The notes under the pieces were generated by a model. The model saw nothing but the letters and a program-made list of their open reading frames with translations. It had not been told where the DNA came from and did not search any database. 64,000 nt of DNA. Origin: Auricularia sp. M13 (lineage: Eukaryota; Basidiomycota; Agaricomycetes; Auriculariales; Auriculariaceae). Location: assembly GCA_037042915.1 (NCBI GenBank), contig CM073200.1:806001-870000 (forward strand), written 5' to 3'. The position numbers and the translations under genes were made by a program. Every line of letters begins with the position of its first letter. Within the stretch, counting starts at the first letter, position 1. Of the stretch, positions 1-11,111 are shown in pieces.

Positions 1-4
1 CAAT

Positions 5-1525
5 ATGGTTGACGCGCTCGACTCTTATGCCAAGGATCAGCGCGACCCGCCCGTCGTTGTACCTCAGACTGTTCTGACCCATGTACCCACCGGTGGCCGG
101 CCACGCAAGCATATAGACGAGCAGTGGTTGGCCACTGCCTCTCATTTCCGCGGGCCAAAAGGAATTGCCGAATACCTCCCTAATGTCCATCCGCGTACCA
201 TCCGCCGTGCCCAGCTGCGCGCTGGCATCCGCTCTCCCCAGCCTCCCGTCATGCACTATTACCCCGACCGTCCCCCTGAGCGCAATGTGCAGTCTGTCTC
301 ACGCCGGCCAGCCGATGCACTACCTACAGAGACGCTTGACGCGCATGTTGCGCGTCTCATGAATCAATTCCAGAATCACGGCCGATCCCTCATGGAGGGA
401 CAGGTTCTTTCCCTTGGTCTGGCTCTAGGCACAGAGGTCACTCGAGCCCAGATTTCGGCATCCATGCGTCGTGTCACTGGTATTCCTGGACAGTTTGGCC
501 GTCGCCCCATTGTTCCTCGGAAATATCGCGTCGCTGGCCCGGGTTCACTCTGGCATCATGACGGCCAGCACGGTCAGAATTTTATCCTTGTCTGTTTCGG
601 TCAGATACTGACTACTTGTTCTCACAAAGGCCTCATCCATTGGAAGCTAGTCACCCATGCGTTCGTCGACGGCTACTCTCGGCGTGTCATGGCCCTTCAC
701 ACCAGCAACAACAACCGCGCAACAACTGTGCTTAAGCTGTTCCTCGACGCCACTCATGTTTGGGGGTTTCCCAGTCGTGTTCGTGGCGACCATGGCGTCG
801 AGAATCTGCTTGTTGCTGCGGTGCAGGAGCAGATTCGTGGTCCTAACCGCGGCTCATACATCTGGGGTCCCAGTACGGACAACACGCGCATTGAGCGCAT
901 GTGGGTTGACATCGTCGTCGGCTACGTTAACAAATGGAAGATCTTTTTCCTTGACCTTGAGGCCAACCATGGCCTCCACCGCAATAACGAGACTCACATA
1001 TGGCTCCTTCACTTTCTCTTTCTCGACTCCATCAACGACGACGGCATAGCTTGGGCTGCTGGCTGGAACGAGCACCACTTCACCCACCTCCCTCCCCACC
1101 AGCACACCCGCGGCACCCACCTCCCTTCACCCAATGAACTTTACTTCTTTGGTGAATATGTCAACGGCGTCCGTACTCTCCAAATTGACGATGACATCCT
1201 TGACGACAACGCCATTGCCCAGTATGGTGTCGGTGCTGATGACGACGACCCCACCATCCGTCGCTTTCAGCACGTCGTCCCCGAGCCTGAGCAGGCTCCC
1301 CCTCCTGACATACCTCCTCACGACCGCCACCCTAACGGCTGGGGCCGTCCTCGCCGCATGTTTGAAGTGCGTGTGCCACCCCCAGCACCTCCCTTGGACG
1401 TCAACCTCATCATGGCTCTTCGCGACCATCTGACCACCACTGTGGACCTCACTGCTGAAACCATGCCGCTGCGCCGCCTTTGGTGGACAACCACTCTCGA
1501 ATTTATTTCGACTCACCCGACGTGA
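5..1525 (+). CDS. DDE integrase-like (rve fold) protein, mobile-element derived
   Basis: An uninterrupted frame of 506 codons with an RNase H-like integrase core. The motif LWHHDGQH carries the first aspartate (residue 186), VRGDHGVEN the second (262) and NTRIERMW the glutamate (297), so the DDE triad is present with near-retroviral spacing between the last two. The upstream part (about 60-160) has helix-turn-helix-like segments. The C-terminal third is acidic and proline-rich. Proteins of this type, with GQHG followed by LIxWK, are common in Agaricomycetes; I place it among transposon-derived integrases without naming a superfamily. A 57-nt stretch at 573-629 has GT and AG ends, is a multiple of three and splits the conserved GQHG/LIHWK join, so it may be an intron. 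The first ATG is four bases from the window edge, so the N-terminus may lie outside. I saw no terminal repeats. Confidence 0.75.
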   Translation: MVDALDSYAKDQRDPPVVVPQTVLTHVPTGGRPRKHIDEQWLATASHFRGPKGIAEYLPNVHPRTIRRAQLRAGIRSPQPPVMHYYPDRPPERNVQSVSRRPADALPTETLDAHVARLMNQFQNHGRSLMEGQVLSLGLALGTEVTRAQISASMRRVTGIPGQFGRRPIVPRKYRVAGPGSLWHHDGQHGQNFILVCFGQILTTCSHKGLIHWKLVTHAFVDGYSRRVMALHTSNNNRATTVLKLFLDATHVWGFPSRVRGDHGVENLLVAAVQEQIRGPNRGSYIWGPSTDNTRIERMWVDIVVGYVNKWKIFFLDLEANHGLHRNNETHIWLLHFLFLDSINDDGIAWAAGWNEHHFTHLPPHQHTRGTHLPSPNELYFFGEYVNGVRTLQIDDDILDDNAIAQYGVGADDDDPTIRRFQHVVPEPEQAPPPDIPPHDRHPNGWGRPRRMFEVRVPPPAPPLDVNLIMALRDHLTTTVDLTAETMPLRRLWWTTTLEFISTHPT

Positions 1526-2440
1526 CCTGCTTCCCTCATTCAAGTCCTGACACTCCTGACACGCTATGCATACATACTGCTATTATTTTCAAATCATTCT
1601 CTCCCACTTCACGTCTTGCGATGCCCTTCAAGACCAACTGTCCACGGGAAGGCGCACAATCATCTGCTGTGTCAACAAGTCAGCGTGTCTAATCAACCAG
1701 TTGAAGAGGTGTGGATATACCTGCATACATGGGGAACACCACCGAGAGAGTGACCACGAGGTCTGGACAACTGCTGCAACTGCAGACTTGTGTCGGCGGT
1801 ATGTGCTCGTTTTGGACCATTTTGAGCACACGGCAGACCACGCTGGACGCTCAGCACAGTGGAACCTGAGCAGTCAGCAAATCCCGGCACCGCGTCCATT
1901 GACGAGCAATGCACCTTTAATAAAGCCTGTGTCCCCGCTCCAGCTCAAGCCTCACAACACTGATTTCGAGCGTCAGTCCCAGGCACCTCACTTCTCAGAT
2001 GCACAGCACACTTGAGAACGTGCGCCCCGCCGATACATCTTCAAGGAGGTCAGTGTTGGCGATGCGCACCGCAGCAAAGGCTCACCATGCAAGACGAGCA
2101 CCACTAAAGCACCCATGGCGAGGCGCCATGAACCCGAGGACTGTTGGTGGTCAGCGCGGCCCTCACCGTGTGCAGCTTAATAAATGACTCACTGAGCACC
2201 AGTGCCCGCGGCACAGTGTACAGGCCCGCCCATTCCAGAGACACGGAGTGGGCACAGCACAGCGCCGAGATGTCCGCATGGCTCTTCGTCCGCATGCGCT
2301 GCACGCTCGGCCCTCGGTGCATGCTGCTCCTCCGTACTCACGAGCCACACCACAGACGTGCGCCGCGCCGAGTGTGTCGCAGTGTGGCGGCGGCGGCGAC
2401 ACCGGCATCGGCATGTCCACGTCCACCACCAAATCGAGCG
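1526..2440. other. no gene recognised between integrase and hydrolase genes
   Basis: About 0.9 kb. The short open frames here overlap on both strands and show no motif I recognise. It probably holds the 3' flank of the integrase gene and the 3' flank of the minus-strand hydrolase gene. Confidence 0.5.
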
Positions 2441-4103
2441 TCATCGCGGCGTCCCGCGGCTTGCCCTTTTGCCCTTCCCTGCGGGCATGTGCAGCCACAT
2501 CTTCTTCGTGCGCGACAGGTGCTCCGGTGGCGGCCGGCCAGGGTAGAAGCGTGACAGAGACGAGGGTGCGCGACGAATTGGCAGCGGCGCATGTGGCGAC
2601 GCATGTGGCGACGGCAGCACGCTCGCGCTAGCGCCGCTCAGCGCCTCTCCCAATGTCGGGAACGCGTGTAGCCGACTTGAGTCGTCCCTGCTTGCACCGG
2701 CATGCGTGTCTTCGTCCCCGCTGTCGGTCTCGGTCTCTGAGCTGGAGTACACTTCGACCTTGTCCGGCGCATACTCCCAGCTGGGGTCCACCTCGTCCGT
2801 ACCCGTTGCCGACGGGCGGCACGAGACAGACGGTGTGAGCTCCTCCTCCAAGTTGTCCGCCTGGCGCGGCGGCAGCTCGGTCGCCGGGGCCTCCTCGAGC
2901 CTGTCCCCTCTTACGATCTTGCTCAGCGCGTTGCCTGTCTCGTTCTCCAGCACGCCCTCAACATTATTGTCCAGCACACGGGCTCTGGCGCTGGTGCAGG
3001 GGCAGGACGTGGCGCACGAAGTTGCGCCACGACATGAACGCCTCGCGCGTGAGGTTGAGGAACAGGAAGGTCTGGAAGACGTGCACGGCATCCTCGAACA
3101 GCTCATGCTGCACCTGCACGCCCGCCAGCGTCGCCTTGTGCGCGAAAAGCGTGATCTCATCGCACAGCACCTCCGCTTTGCCCGCCTGGACGAGCATCGG
3201 CGGCAGGCCAGTGAAATCTCCAAACAGCAGGTACTTCTCGATGTCAGTCGTCCAAGTAACACGTGATGGGATCCAGGTGGTCGCCCGAGACGGGCCCGAA
3301 GGACGATGTTGAACCCGGCATTGCTGTCCCACGATTCGCAGCTCATCGTCAAATCTTCCAATCTCATCAACATTGTGTTACGGGAACAGGCCGCAAGCCA
3401 CTCACCGACCCAGGGCGAAAATAATATGGCGCTGGCAGGCAAGGGGTAGTTGTTGTCGCGCAGATACATAAGGAGGGCGGTGGACAGGCCGCCACCTGCG
3501 CTGTCGCCTGGACAACACGATGAGCACATAAAACGCAGCCTACGACCACAGTAGACGTACCTGCGACCAGGATGGCAGAATACCGAGGTCGTCTGTCAGC
3601 CGGAAGTAGGCACTAATGGCGTTGTGCAGCGGTCCCGGAAAGCGGGTCTCTGGCGCGAGGCGGTAGTCGAGCGCTGCAGCACAAGATGCCGAGATTAGCC
3701 AAGTAAGATAGAACGGTGCGGCTAAAACACATGCCATAGACGCGTGCTTCAGTGTACTTGGAGACAGCGATGGTAACGAGGCGGTGGGTGGTGACGCTGA
3801 ACAGATAGTAAGCACCTACATAGGCCCCAGGTCAGCGTCCACAGCGCGGAGCAAGGTACAATGTTAATATTTACCGCCATGGAGGTATAGTATGACGCGG
3901 TGTTTCGCGCCCTGGCCCTTCTTGCCGTTGGCGTTGCTGTTGACGCCGGCGGACTGGGGCGACTGCTGGTGGTGCTTCCTGCCAGTTGGTAGTGCCGCCG
4001 CATCAGAGCACTGCCTCACAGCTGTCAGCAATTGTGGCCCTCGTTGAGGAGCAAATGCACCCACCTCAAGACCCGTTATAATCGCGATAGCGGCAGGAGT
4101 CAA
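2441..4103 (-). CDS. alpha/beta-hydrolase (hormone-sensitive lipase type), possibly inactivated
   Basis: Esterase/lipase of the HSL (abhydrolase_3) group. In order I see the oxyanion motif HGG followed by AYYLFSVTTHR across an intron near 3870-3814, the block DYRLAPETRFPGPLH, the nucleophile elbow GDSAGGGL after an intron, the aspartate region AGKAEVLCDE and the catalytic-histidine region EDAVHVFQTF. A polar, acidic tail of about 130 residues follows to the stop at 2441. One intron, about 3734-3676, reads as GC-AG, because joining there gives VYALDYRLAPET in frame. The reading frame changes after LTDDLGI, where the segment SAILVAG expected before GDSAGG is in another frame. It changes again after SWDSNAGFNIV and after the C-terminal FVRHVLPLHQ. 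A 66-nt GT-AG span could explain the second change, but the others look like indels. The 5' end upstream of 4103 is not resolved. Family call firm; intactness doubtful. Confidence 0.7.
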
Positions 4104-4606
4104 GGCACAAAAGCTTCCGCCGGCAAGTCGCGATCCCTCGTCTCTCCATCCCTCCGCCTCGCCCAGGTTGTCTTTGTCGCCTCTGCCCTCCTTACATCAT
4201 CTTCGCTTCAGGTTACTCTGATCCATAGACATGTATCTGCGGCGGGCCTTGCCGCTGCAGGTAGATGTGTCTTAGGTCTTAGGTGTGCACTCCACAACAC
4301 GCGACGCGACGCCGCGTCAGTGTGTCAAACTTCATCGTGGATACCCCACTGTAGAGACCAGTCCTTGCAACATTCGGCTTCCATGCCACTATACAGACGG
4401 CGTAACTGTGATTACAGATATTGCATCCAGTTCTGGGCACTGATTCTCACGCCTCTCCATTTAACCAATCCTGACCTCTCCATTTGCATATTTTCTGCTG
4501 TGTCCATAAATTTCCCTCCCTCTTAAATCCTGTTTTTTGAACACAGGCAATCACAAAAGAACATCCAAATTGTCTCTATTCTCCACTTGCGCCCTCGCCC
4601 CCACTT
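4104..4606. other. gap between two minus-strand genes, no gene seen
   Basis: About 500 bp between the hydrolase 5' end and the stop of the next minus-strand gene. It likely contains the hydrolase promoter or an unresolved first exon. No motif recognised. Confidence 0.4.
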
Positions 4607-6542
4607 TCATTGCAGCATATCCCCAAACCTGCGATAGCTGCAACAGCAAAAGCCCGGATTATCTATCTTCTCTTCCGGTGCACAGGTCTCCAAGATGCAC
4701 GCGACGCGTGTACTCTTGATGGCCGCTCGAGCGTCCTTGATCGCTCGCAGCAGATGTTCGCAGAGATCCACAGCCCTCAATGTAGATCCTCCTGCCAGCT
4801 CCCTCATGCGTTCCAGTTGCTGTTGTGCCGCTTTGCTCAGCAACCTTAAGCTCACCAGCATGAGCGAGTCACTCACAACTGCATTCCAGACTGGGTTGCG
4901 CGCCGAGAACAGATTGGCTGGGTGCATGCCATAGTCGCGCCTGTCACGTGGAAGACAATTCACCTTGAGCCGCCAGACTGTCGCCCCATAACCCATCCCG
5001 ACGCGGTCGATGCAGAATTTCTCCTTGATCAGGTTATTCGCGCCCCGAGCGCACCGCGTCTCAGCATATGCCCACGCCGCCGCAAGGTTCTTTCGCACAT
5101 GGCAGCAGACGGTGGTGGGGGAAGTCTGCGCAGCATAGGCCAAAGCTAGACAAGCCTCATAGTTTGTCCACCAGCAAGGCGCCGAGTCGTCGTTCGAACA
5201 GGGCTGAGGGTGGACGAGGGCGAGCAGATATTCGGCCATGCGGCGTGATGTAGCACCATCCAGTCCCCCTTGCGGCCTAAACAGAGGTGATACCATCGCC
5301 GCGCATGCCGCCCGACGCACCATCTGGTGTAGCACCCGGTGCTCGTGTCGCGCAATGTTCTCGGCCGGTGGCAGCCCCGCAAAGATCGCAGCCACAAGCC
5401 CATGCACTCCGTCGGTCTCGGCCTTGCAGAATAGCAGGACGCGCAACACACCGAGCATATGGAGTGATAGCTGTGTCCCCTTGACCTGCGCGACTGCCAG
5501 TGAGCCCGGAACGACTGGCCCCTGTGATATGTTCTCTGCCGTAGCCTGAAGCACAGCGGTGATTCGCTTAGGGGGCGGTAAGCATTCTGCTTGGAGATAT
5601 AGTTGCGCACCAGCTCACCCCAATCTGTCCTCTATCTGCTCGCAGTAGATGCTCCACCGTCGCCTGCATCACCCATCCGAAGCACGTCCAGTGCATGCGG
5701 CTGCCCCGAGCGCATGTATACAGGGCTGTCTCGAGTGCGGCGTAGTCCAGATGTTCTGGAGCAGGATCAATGTCGAAAGCCACCACCCACGCTCGGGTTC
5801 CTCCACATGGAGCGCTCGTCCACCATTTCATCACCGTCTTGAATGCCTGTGCATGCTGATTGGCCTCCGTGCGCTGTAGGATCCGGGCCGCTTCTGCCAA
5901 CACGTTCGTTAAATCGATGAGCGTTTGGCGTTGGCGCTGGGATCCCATCTGTGCGCTGCCGTGCCGCGTCGCGCGTTCTGCCCTCAAAGAAATCAACCAC
6001 TGGCAAAAGACACGCACATCGCCAATTTTACTGACCTAGACCCTTGTCCGCGATGGCAGCCAACTGAGCTGCCTGTGATGCGGCCGAGTAGGGCATGTCG
6101 AAGAATGTGCGTGTGCCATCGCCGGCCGGGCGCGTGCGCGGTCCCCAAGCCAGCTCATCCTCAATCATAGACAGCAGCCCGGCTGCCGTCACAAGCTCGT
6201 CGCAGCTGGTTCCAAGGCTGGCAATCACATACGCACGCAGCGTCCCGGCGATGGTGTCCGGAATTCGCGCACTCGGAGATTTGTACCGCTCCACCATTTT
6301 CTGTGCAACAGTGACCATTAGATGGCTTCGACCAACTTGTACGCTCAGTGCTGTCTTACTGTGATGAGCGCGCTGACTGTGTCCAAACACCACAGCGACG
6401 GCACACTGAAGATGTGCCGTCGCACCTCCCTCTCCACATGCACGAGTTGCCAGGGCTGCAACACGCCGGTGCGTATTCCGAGCGTGAACGTATGCTGGAC
6501 GATGTCGATTGGCAGCTTCCGTGGCGTCGTCACTAAGCTCAT
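4607..6542 (-). CDS. spliced Agaricomycete protein of unknown function
   Basis: I do not recognise this family. The start is chosen at the ATG at 6542, giving MSLVTTPRKLPIDIVQ, which has the look of a short F-box-like helix (LPIDIVQHTF). Exon 1 ends after SALIT; an intron of about 66 nt (donor GTAAGA, acceptor CACAG) joins it in frame to KMVERYKSPSARIPDT near 6298. A second intron of about 59 nt after ADKGL joins to ERATRHGSAQMG near 5978. The next exon runs through LTNVLAEAARILQ to about 5600. A frame change then leads into a long final stretch of more than 300 residues (ITAVLQATAENIS to RRFGDMLQ), for which I found no clear GT-AG junction. The product would be about 600 residues, alanine- and arginine-rich, with no transmembrane segment obvious. 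It lies head-to-tail behind the Gfd2-like nuclease gene. Confidence 0.55.
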
Positions 6543-6844
6543 GACTGTATGAGAGCAGCGACTTCAAGTAGCAGAAAGAAGAAAGGAAAGTGTGACACCG
6601 CGTACCACGGCTATATCCGGACCTCTTGGCTCGCGGTAAGCGGTAATCATTCTTAATCAATGTAATTCATATGACTTCAACAGATTCATTGGATGACCAC
6701 CATTTTGCGCCGAGTCAACATAACTGTATTGGAAATCAGACAAGAAAGTATTTCTCAGGGCTTCTCACACATCCTCGTCCTCAAGGAGCGCATGGACAGC
6801 GTCCATTGTCCACTGGAAAAAAAGTGTCGTTCAGTGCCGATGGG

Positions 6845-8214
6845 TCATCCAAGAGCATAGCAAACCTTGGCGTCATTTCCTGCATTATGCCAGTGCACGG
6901 GGTTCGCGTCGATGTCGAGGATGGACAGCATCTCAATCAGCGAGACGCGGTTGTTGACGGGTGACCGTGTGCCTGATTTCCCAGCAAATAGTACTTGTGT
7001 GTCCATGTAGGCGACAAACCCGCGTGGGAGAGGCAGGTGCGCCTCGATGGGCATGTCTGAGGCCTCGGGCAGAACCCTGAGGCCGTCGAGAAGATACCTG
7101 TGCCTGCGCGTGGGTACGTATATCGCACTCATCACGAAGGCCTCACCTGCGCTCCATTCGATCATCGTGGCAGGAGATATAAAGTGGGCCACTCTTCACC
7201 GCTTCGTTGATCTTGGCCGACAATTCCGCAATTGCGTGGCCGAGTGATGTCACTGCCGACGCACCGTACGCAAATGCTGGGAAACTGTCCTTGCGGTAAG
7301 GCTTGTCGCGCCACAACTCATTATCCTTGATGATGAAGTGTTGGTAGGACTTTGTGTTGCCGGAAAGAGCATGCACAGCGACACCAATCTCGGTAATGCG
7401 TGTGGGATCCGCACGTGAGACCTCGATATCGAGCGTGATCCATGTTCCACTCGCCGAAATATAGCAGGCACGGGCATTGATATACACCTGGCGGGCGCGT
7501 AGGATCCCGTCCGCCGCGGCTGAAACAATCGGTGCAGTCGTGACGGCCCGCGGGACGGGCTGAGGAGCAGATGTCGGGTTCTCGCCACCGCGCGCGCGGT
7601 TCACCTGACAATTTGCGACAGTCAGTCAACACATCCCGCAGCCTGTCTCACTGACTTACGCGCTTCAGGTCGGCGAGCTGGGCCACTGTACGGTAGACCC
7701 GCACAGTTGGCTGCCCCTGGATCGTCCTCTCGCCGGCTACATCAACTCCGTATGGTGCAACATCCGCGTGAAGTGCGATTGTCGGTGTGATGACTCCAGG
7801 GACGCGTGCCTTGGCTGCAGCTATCATTGTGACAATCTGCTCGTGCTTGAAGAACGTCCTTGTCAGACCGTCGCCGCGCAGCCCTAATGATCATGTCAGT
7901 CTCAACAGAATGCCAGTCTGCCGCTGTTGCGCACCTTCGTACAACACGATCCCATTCTCCCCTGCCGACCACAACGGGTGTTGGTCAAGCTGAGAGTCAT
8001 TGGCCGATGTGATATCAGCAGCCTTGGGATTCAACGCGCGCAGATAGCTTCTCAGGACGTCCATTGCCGGGTTGGGCAGGGGAGGCGTCACCTCGAATGC
8101 GTTGAACAGCACCTGCGTAAGCAGGTAGAATGTGCCGGAGTCGGGCTGCTCCTCGGGGGTAGACATGTCAATGCGGAGGAGAGGCATCGAGAGGGACGCG
8201 TACTTTATATGCAT
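6845..8214 (-). CDS. Gfd2/YDR514C-like (QIP-type) DEDD exonuclease-domain protein
   Basis: The C-terminal half has an RNase H-like DEDD exonuclease fold of the kind found in yeast Gfd2/YDR514C and Neurospora QIP. Visible signatures are TWITLDIE (first D and E), GPLYISCHDD, FVAYMDTQVLF and HNAGND (the last H and D). Four exons join cleanly: VLYEG to LRGDGLTRTFF near 7930-7880; LKR to VNRARGGENP across 7668-7608; and MERR to HRYLLDGLRV across a 44-nt intron near 7183-7140. The start could be 8214, 8187 or 8166; MSTPEEQPDSG at 8166 is the most likely. The stop after VCYALG comes soon after the last motif. In relatives the domain acts on RNA or DNA ends; QIP removes passenger strands in RNA silencing. 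Whether this protein does so is unknown. It is divergent from the RPA70N-like gene, with about 95-140 bp between starts. Confidence 0.72.
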
Positions 8215-8308
8215 TCCATGTGATTAGACATATGACTGACCGGCCAGCCAAGGGAAGCGGCGCATGAGTATAAGAAGGGGCGATAACCGGTGCAACAGAT
8301 ATCTGATC

Positions 8309-9033
8309 ATGTCTGACCACGAACTCACTGAGGACATTTGCATGCGGCTGCTCTCGTCTCTCGACGACGAATTCATCTGGAGCCAGACTCCTGTCCTGCA
8401 GGTCTTGTCCATTGAGAGCAAGACCATCTCTTTCACGGATCAGGAGGGCCGGAAATTGGTAGAGAGCTATGTGGGTGTCGTCGCCGATGGTTCACATAGC
8501 ATGCGCGTCTCGTTTGGGCCGTATGTATGGCCTCAGATTGACCAAGGGGTCATCAGTCCCTTGTCCGTCGTGCGTGTACGCAGCATGAGACGCTGTGTGA
8601 TGGCGGATAGGTCCACGCGGTGAGTTCTGGCGCGAGCCAACACCCACCGCATGCTGATTCCTGCACTGGAAACTGGTGCAGAATTGCTCATGACACCATA
8701 TTTCTCCTCGACATCGAGCTGCTGTGCGACGCCACCACAGAACTGGGAAATCCCCTCAGCCCGGAGCTTCAGAACTCGCTCAAGTTTGCGCAGTCTGGGG
8801 AGAACATCGGGGCGGCAGCCGACGCCGAGAAATTCCTCCGTCGCTATGGTTTTACTCGGGCCATAGCAGAATACTTTGGCAGGCAGCTTTATTATCTGGA
8901 GACAGCAGAGGACGTCTACAGTGAGCTATCAATGCTCAATGTTTGCACGGTCAGAAGCACGCGACTCGGAGGACTCAGTTTTGTGCGCGCGGGAAACATA
9001 TTTGACACTGTACTATTCGCGCAATATGAATAG
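8309..9033 (+). CDS. stand-alone RPA70 N-terminal OB-fold domain protein
   Basis: Two exons, 8309 to about 8619 and about 8686 to 9033. The donor GTGAGT and acceptor GGTGCAG join RSTR to IAHDTIFLLD. The first 130 residues follow the N-terminal OB fold of replication protein A large subunit: ELTEDICMRLL at the start, TPVLQVLSIES, then GVVADGSHSMRVSF, then IFLLDIELL and the closing GNPLS, which matches the LEVL..IGNP end of RPA70N. The remaining 85 residues (from PELQNSLKFAQ) match nothing I know, and the DNA-binding OB folds A, B and C of RPA70 are absent. RPA70N is a protein-interaction module, so this protein could compete for or recruit RPA partners; that is inference. The start at 8309 was chosen over 8264 because MSDHELTED aligns with the RPA start. 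It ends 31 bp from the convergent RG-rich gene. Confidence 0.75.
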
Positions 9034-9064
9034 GGCCTGTACTTGCAACATGTACATGTATGTC

Positions 9065-11111
9065 CTAGGTACTGGCCATCCAGCGCACCACAGTGTCTGC
9101 AAGATCCCCCGATTGCCAGCTCCGAATGGCGAACTCGTCCGCATATGCGTCCGGATTGCGTCGCGGGTCATGCACGGTCACGTCGACGATGAAGAATGAG
9201 AGGTTGTGGTGAAGGGCAAGCAACTCTTCCCGAGCTGCGGCGGACAGCCCGATCGTGGCGAGCGCGAGCTGAACCTTCTCGTTGACTGCGCCGATGTCTC
9301 GGAAACGCGTCTTGAGGTTCTGCCAGGTCCCAAGTGGAACACCGAGGGCCTCCGCAACCATCTTGGGCGTGATGGCATACACAACGTTCGCGGGCCCCAT
9401 GCGAACATGGTGGGGGCGACCAGGATGGTAAATGTCAAGCGAGAGAGCTTGGCAAATGTGACGGACATGCGCCCAGATGCGCCACGCAGCATATGCTGTT
9501 CCATACAGGAAGGGCGGATCGCTGGGGCATGCCTCTGAGGCCACGGCACCGCGTCTATTTGGATGTGCGAGTTGCATGCACAGTGCGACATCGTCGACAG
9601 CGTCGGAATACTTGAGGCGTAGGAGATCGATTGCCGTTGGTATCCCGCCTGGATGATCACCGCTGTGCGTAATTGAGTTCGCAGTTGGTGTTCCGGTCGT
9701 CGCTGGCACATGAGGTATGGTATGCGACGGTACGGGTCCTGCGGCAGGCAAATGTTCAGCAGTCTCCTCCACCGTCGCATCTGCCCAATAGGACAATGAC
9801 GGCCCAGCACTGTCATCGTTGAGGTTACATGAAACAGGAGGGGGAGAAAGTGTTGGGGAGGTACGAGCGGGAGTGGCAGTAGCTAAATCCAGAGTAGTAT
9901 CGCGCAACATGAAATGGGATATGAACAGATGAACAATGGGAACAGAGGGTTGGGTTGCGGACGAGAAACGAGCCTGGTATCCGTCCAGCATTGCCGCAGG
10001 ATGAATGCAAACCGTTGGAACTGGTGGCATGTTCGAAGACATAAGATCGCTCAGCACGCCATGCAGGACAGAGTTTCCTGGCGGGGCGAGCTGCTGATAG
10101 TCATCGGACTGCAGACTGTCGGTGGAATACACGTTGGCGCTGGGACATGAATGCAGGCACCGTTCGATTAGTTGGCGCGCGCCAACCCATTCGTTTGGGA
10201 GAACCAGCGCCAGCTTCAACAGTCGGCGAACATTTGGAAACGGCGCATCGGATGGGAATGACGCGAGGTAAACCTCTGTGTTGGCGAATGCTCCAGGCCC
10301 AGGAATGGCGCCGGCTGCGGTGAGGAAGACGATGATTCGATTCTTACATTAAACACAGTTAGCGACGAGACTCGATCTCCAGAGAGAAACGAGACATGCT
10401 CACCATGCTCACCACGGGAACCTGGGGACGTGAGTTGCCTGTACGAGGTCCGTCTCCTTGTCCTGACCCTGCTGATGCCTCATTGGCTAGTGTCAGACGC
10501 AAGGTCAATAATCTTAAGTGTCGACTTACCAATGGTGCGATGTGGGAGGGCGGCGCCTCGGTCGGCCTACTCGAGGCCGGACTCCTCTCCAGTGTCTGCA
10601 CCTCTGCTCGCCACTCGGTCGTTGCATCGGGCAGACCAGTGTGTGGAGTGGAAAAGATCTCCGTTGCGGACGGCATCGGCGACGGGGAGCTCTGCATTCC
10701 CATGGCGTTGCCGGGAGACGCAGGCGCAGGCAGTAACTGGTTATCCGCCTGGTCCACCGGTGTTGGCGCTGCCAGATGGCCTTCAGCGGGATGGCCTTCT
10801 GCAGTATGGTTGGCGTGTTCATCCCCCTGACGCCGACGACGCGCCCTCCGCGCCAGCTCGTCGTCCACGGCATTGTAGTAGTCCTGGTTTGGCAGTCGTG
10901 CTCTGATCTCGCGGCGAGGACGGTCGCGAGCGATGGACGGGCCCTGGTTGCTATTACTGCTCCTGAGTCCACGACCGCCACGGCCACGTCCACGCCCGCG
11001 GCCACGACCGCAACCGCGGCCAGCAGGTTCTGCTTGTGATGCAGCAGAGTCTCCGATGCCAGGATCTGGTTGCAGCGTGCGCTCTGTGTCGTCAGGTGGC
11101 GGTGAAGACAT
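9065..11111 (-). CDS. RG-rich, otherwise unrecognised spliced protein
   Basis: The start is chosen at MSSPPPDDTERTLQ (11111). Residues about 30-45 form an alternating GR run (GRGCGRGRGRGRGRGGRG), typical of RNA-binding or methylated RGG boxes. A basic stretch and a proline/serine-rich linker follow. An intron after PPSHIAPL (donor GTAAGT near 10530) and another after RPQVPV (donor GTGAGC near 10415, acceptor near 10348) lead into a hydrophobic-helical exon, IIVFLTAAGAIPGPGAFAN, which is in frame with a 384-codon final exon ending in DTVVRWMAST. The last exon has conserved-looking blocks (GTAYAAWRIWAHVRH, GVPLGTWQNLKTRFRDIG) but no known domain. It converges with the RPA70N-like gene. The RG tract suggests nucleic-acid or ribonucleoprotein association; this is inference only. 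Confidence 0.6.

Noticed and set aside
1-2440. Terminal repeats around the integrase gene
   Set aside because: I looked for long direct or inverted repeats between the left edge and 2.4 kb and saw none; the left side is outside the window.
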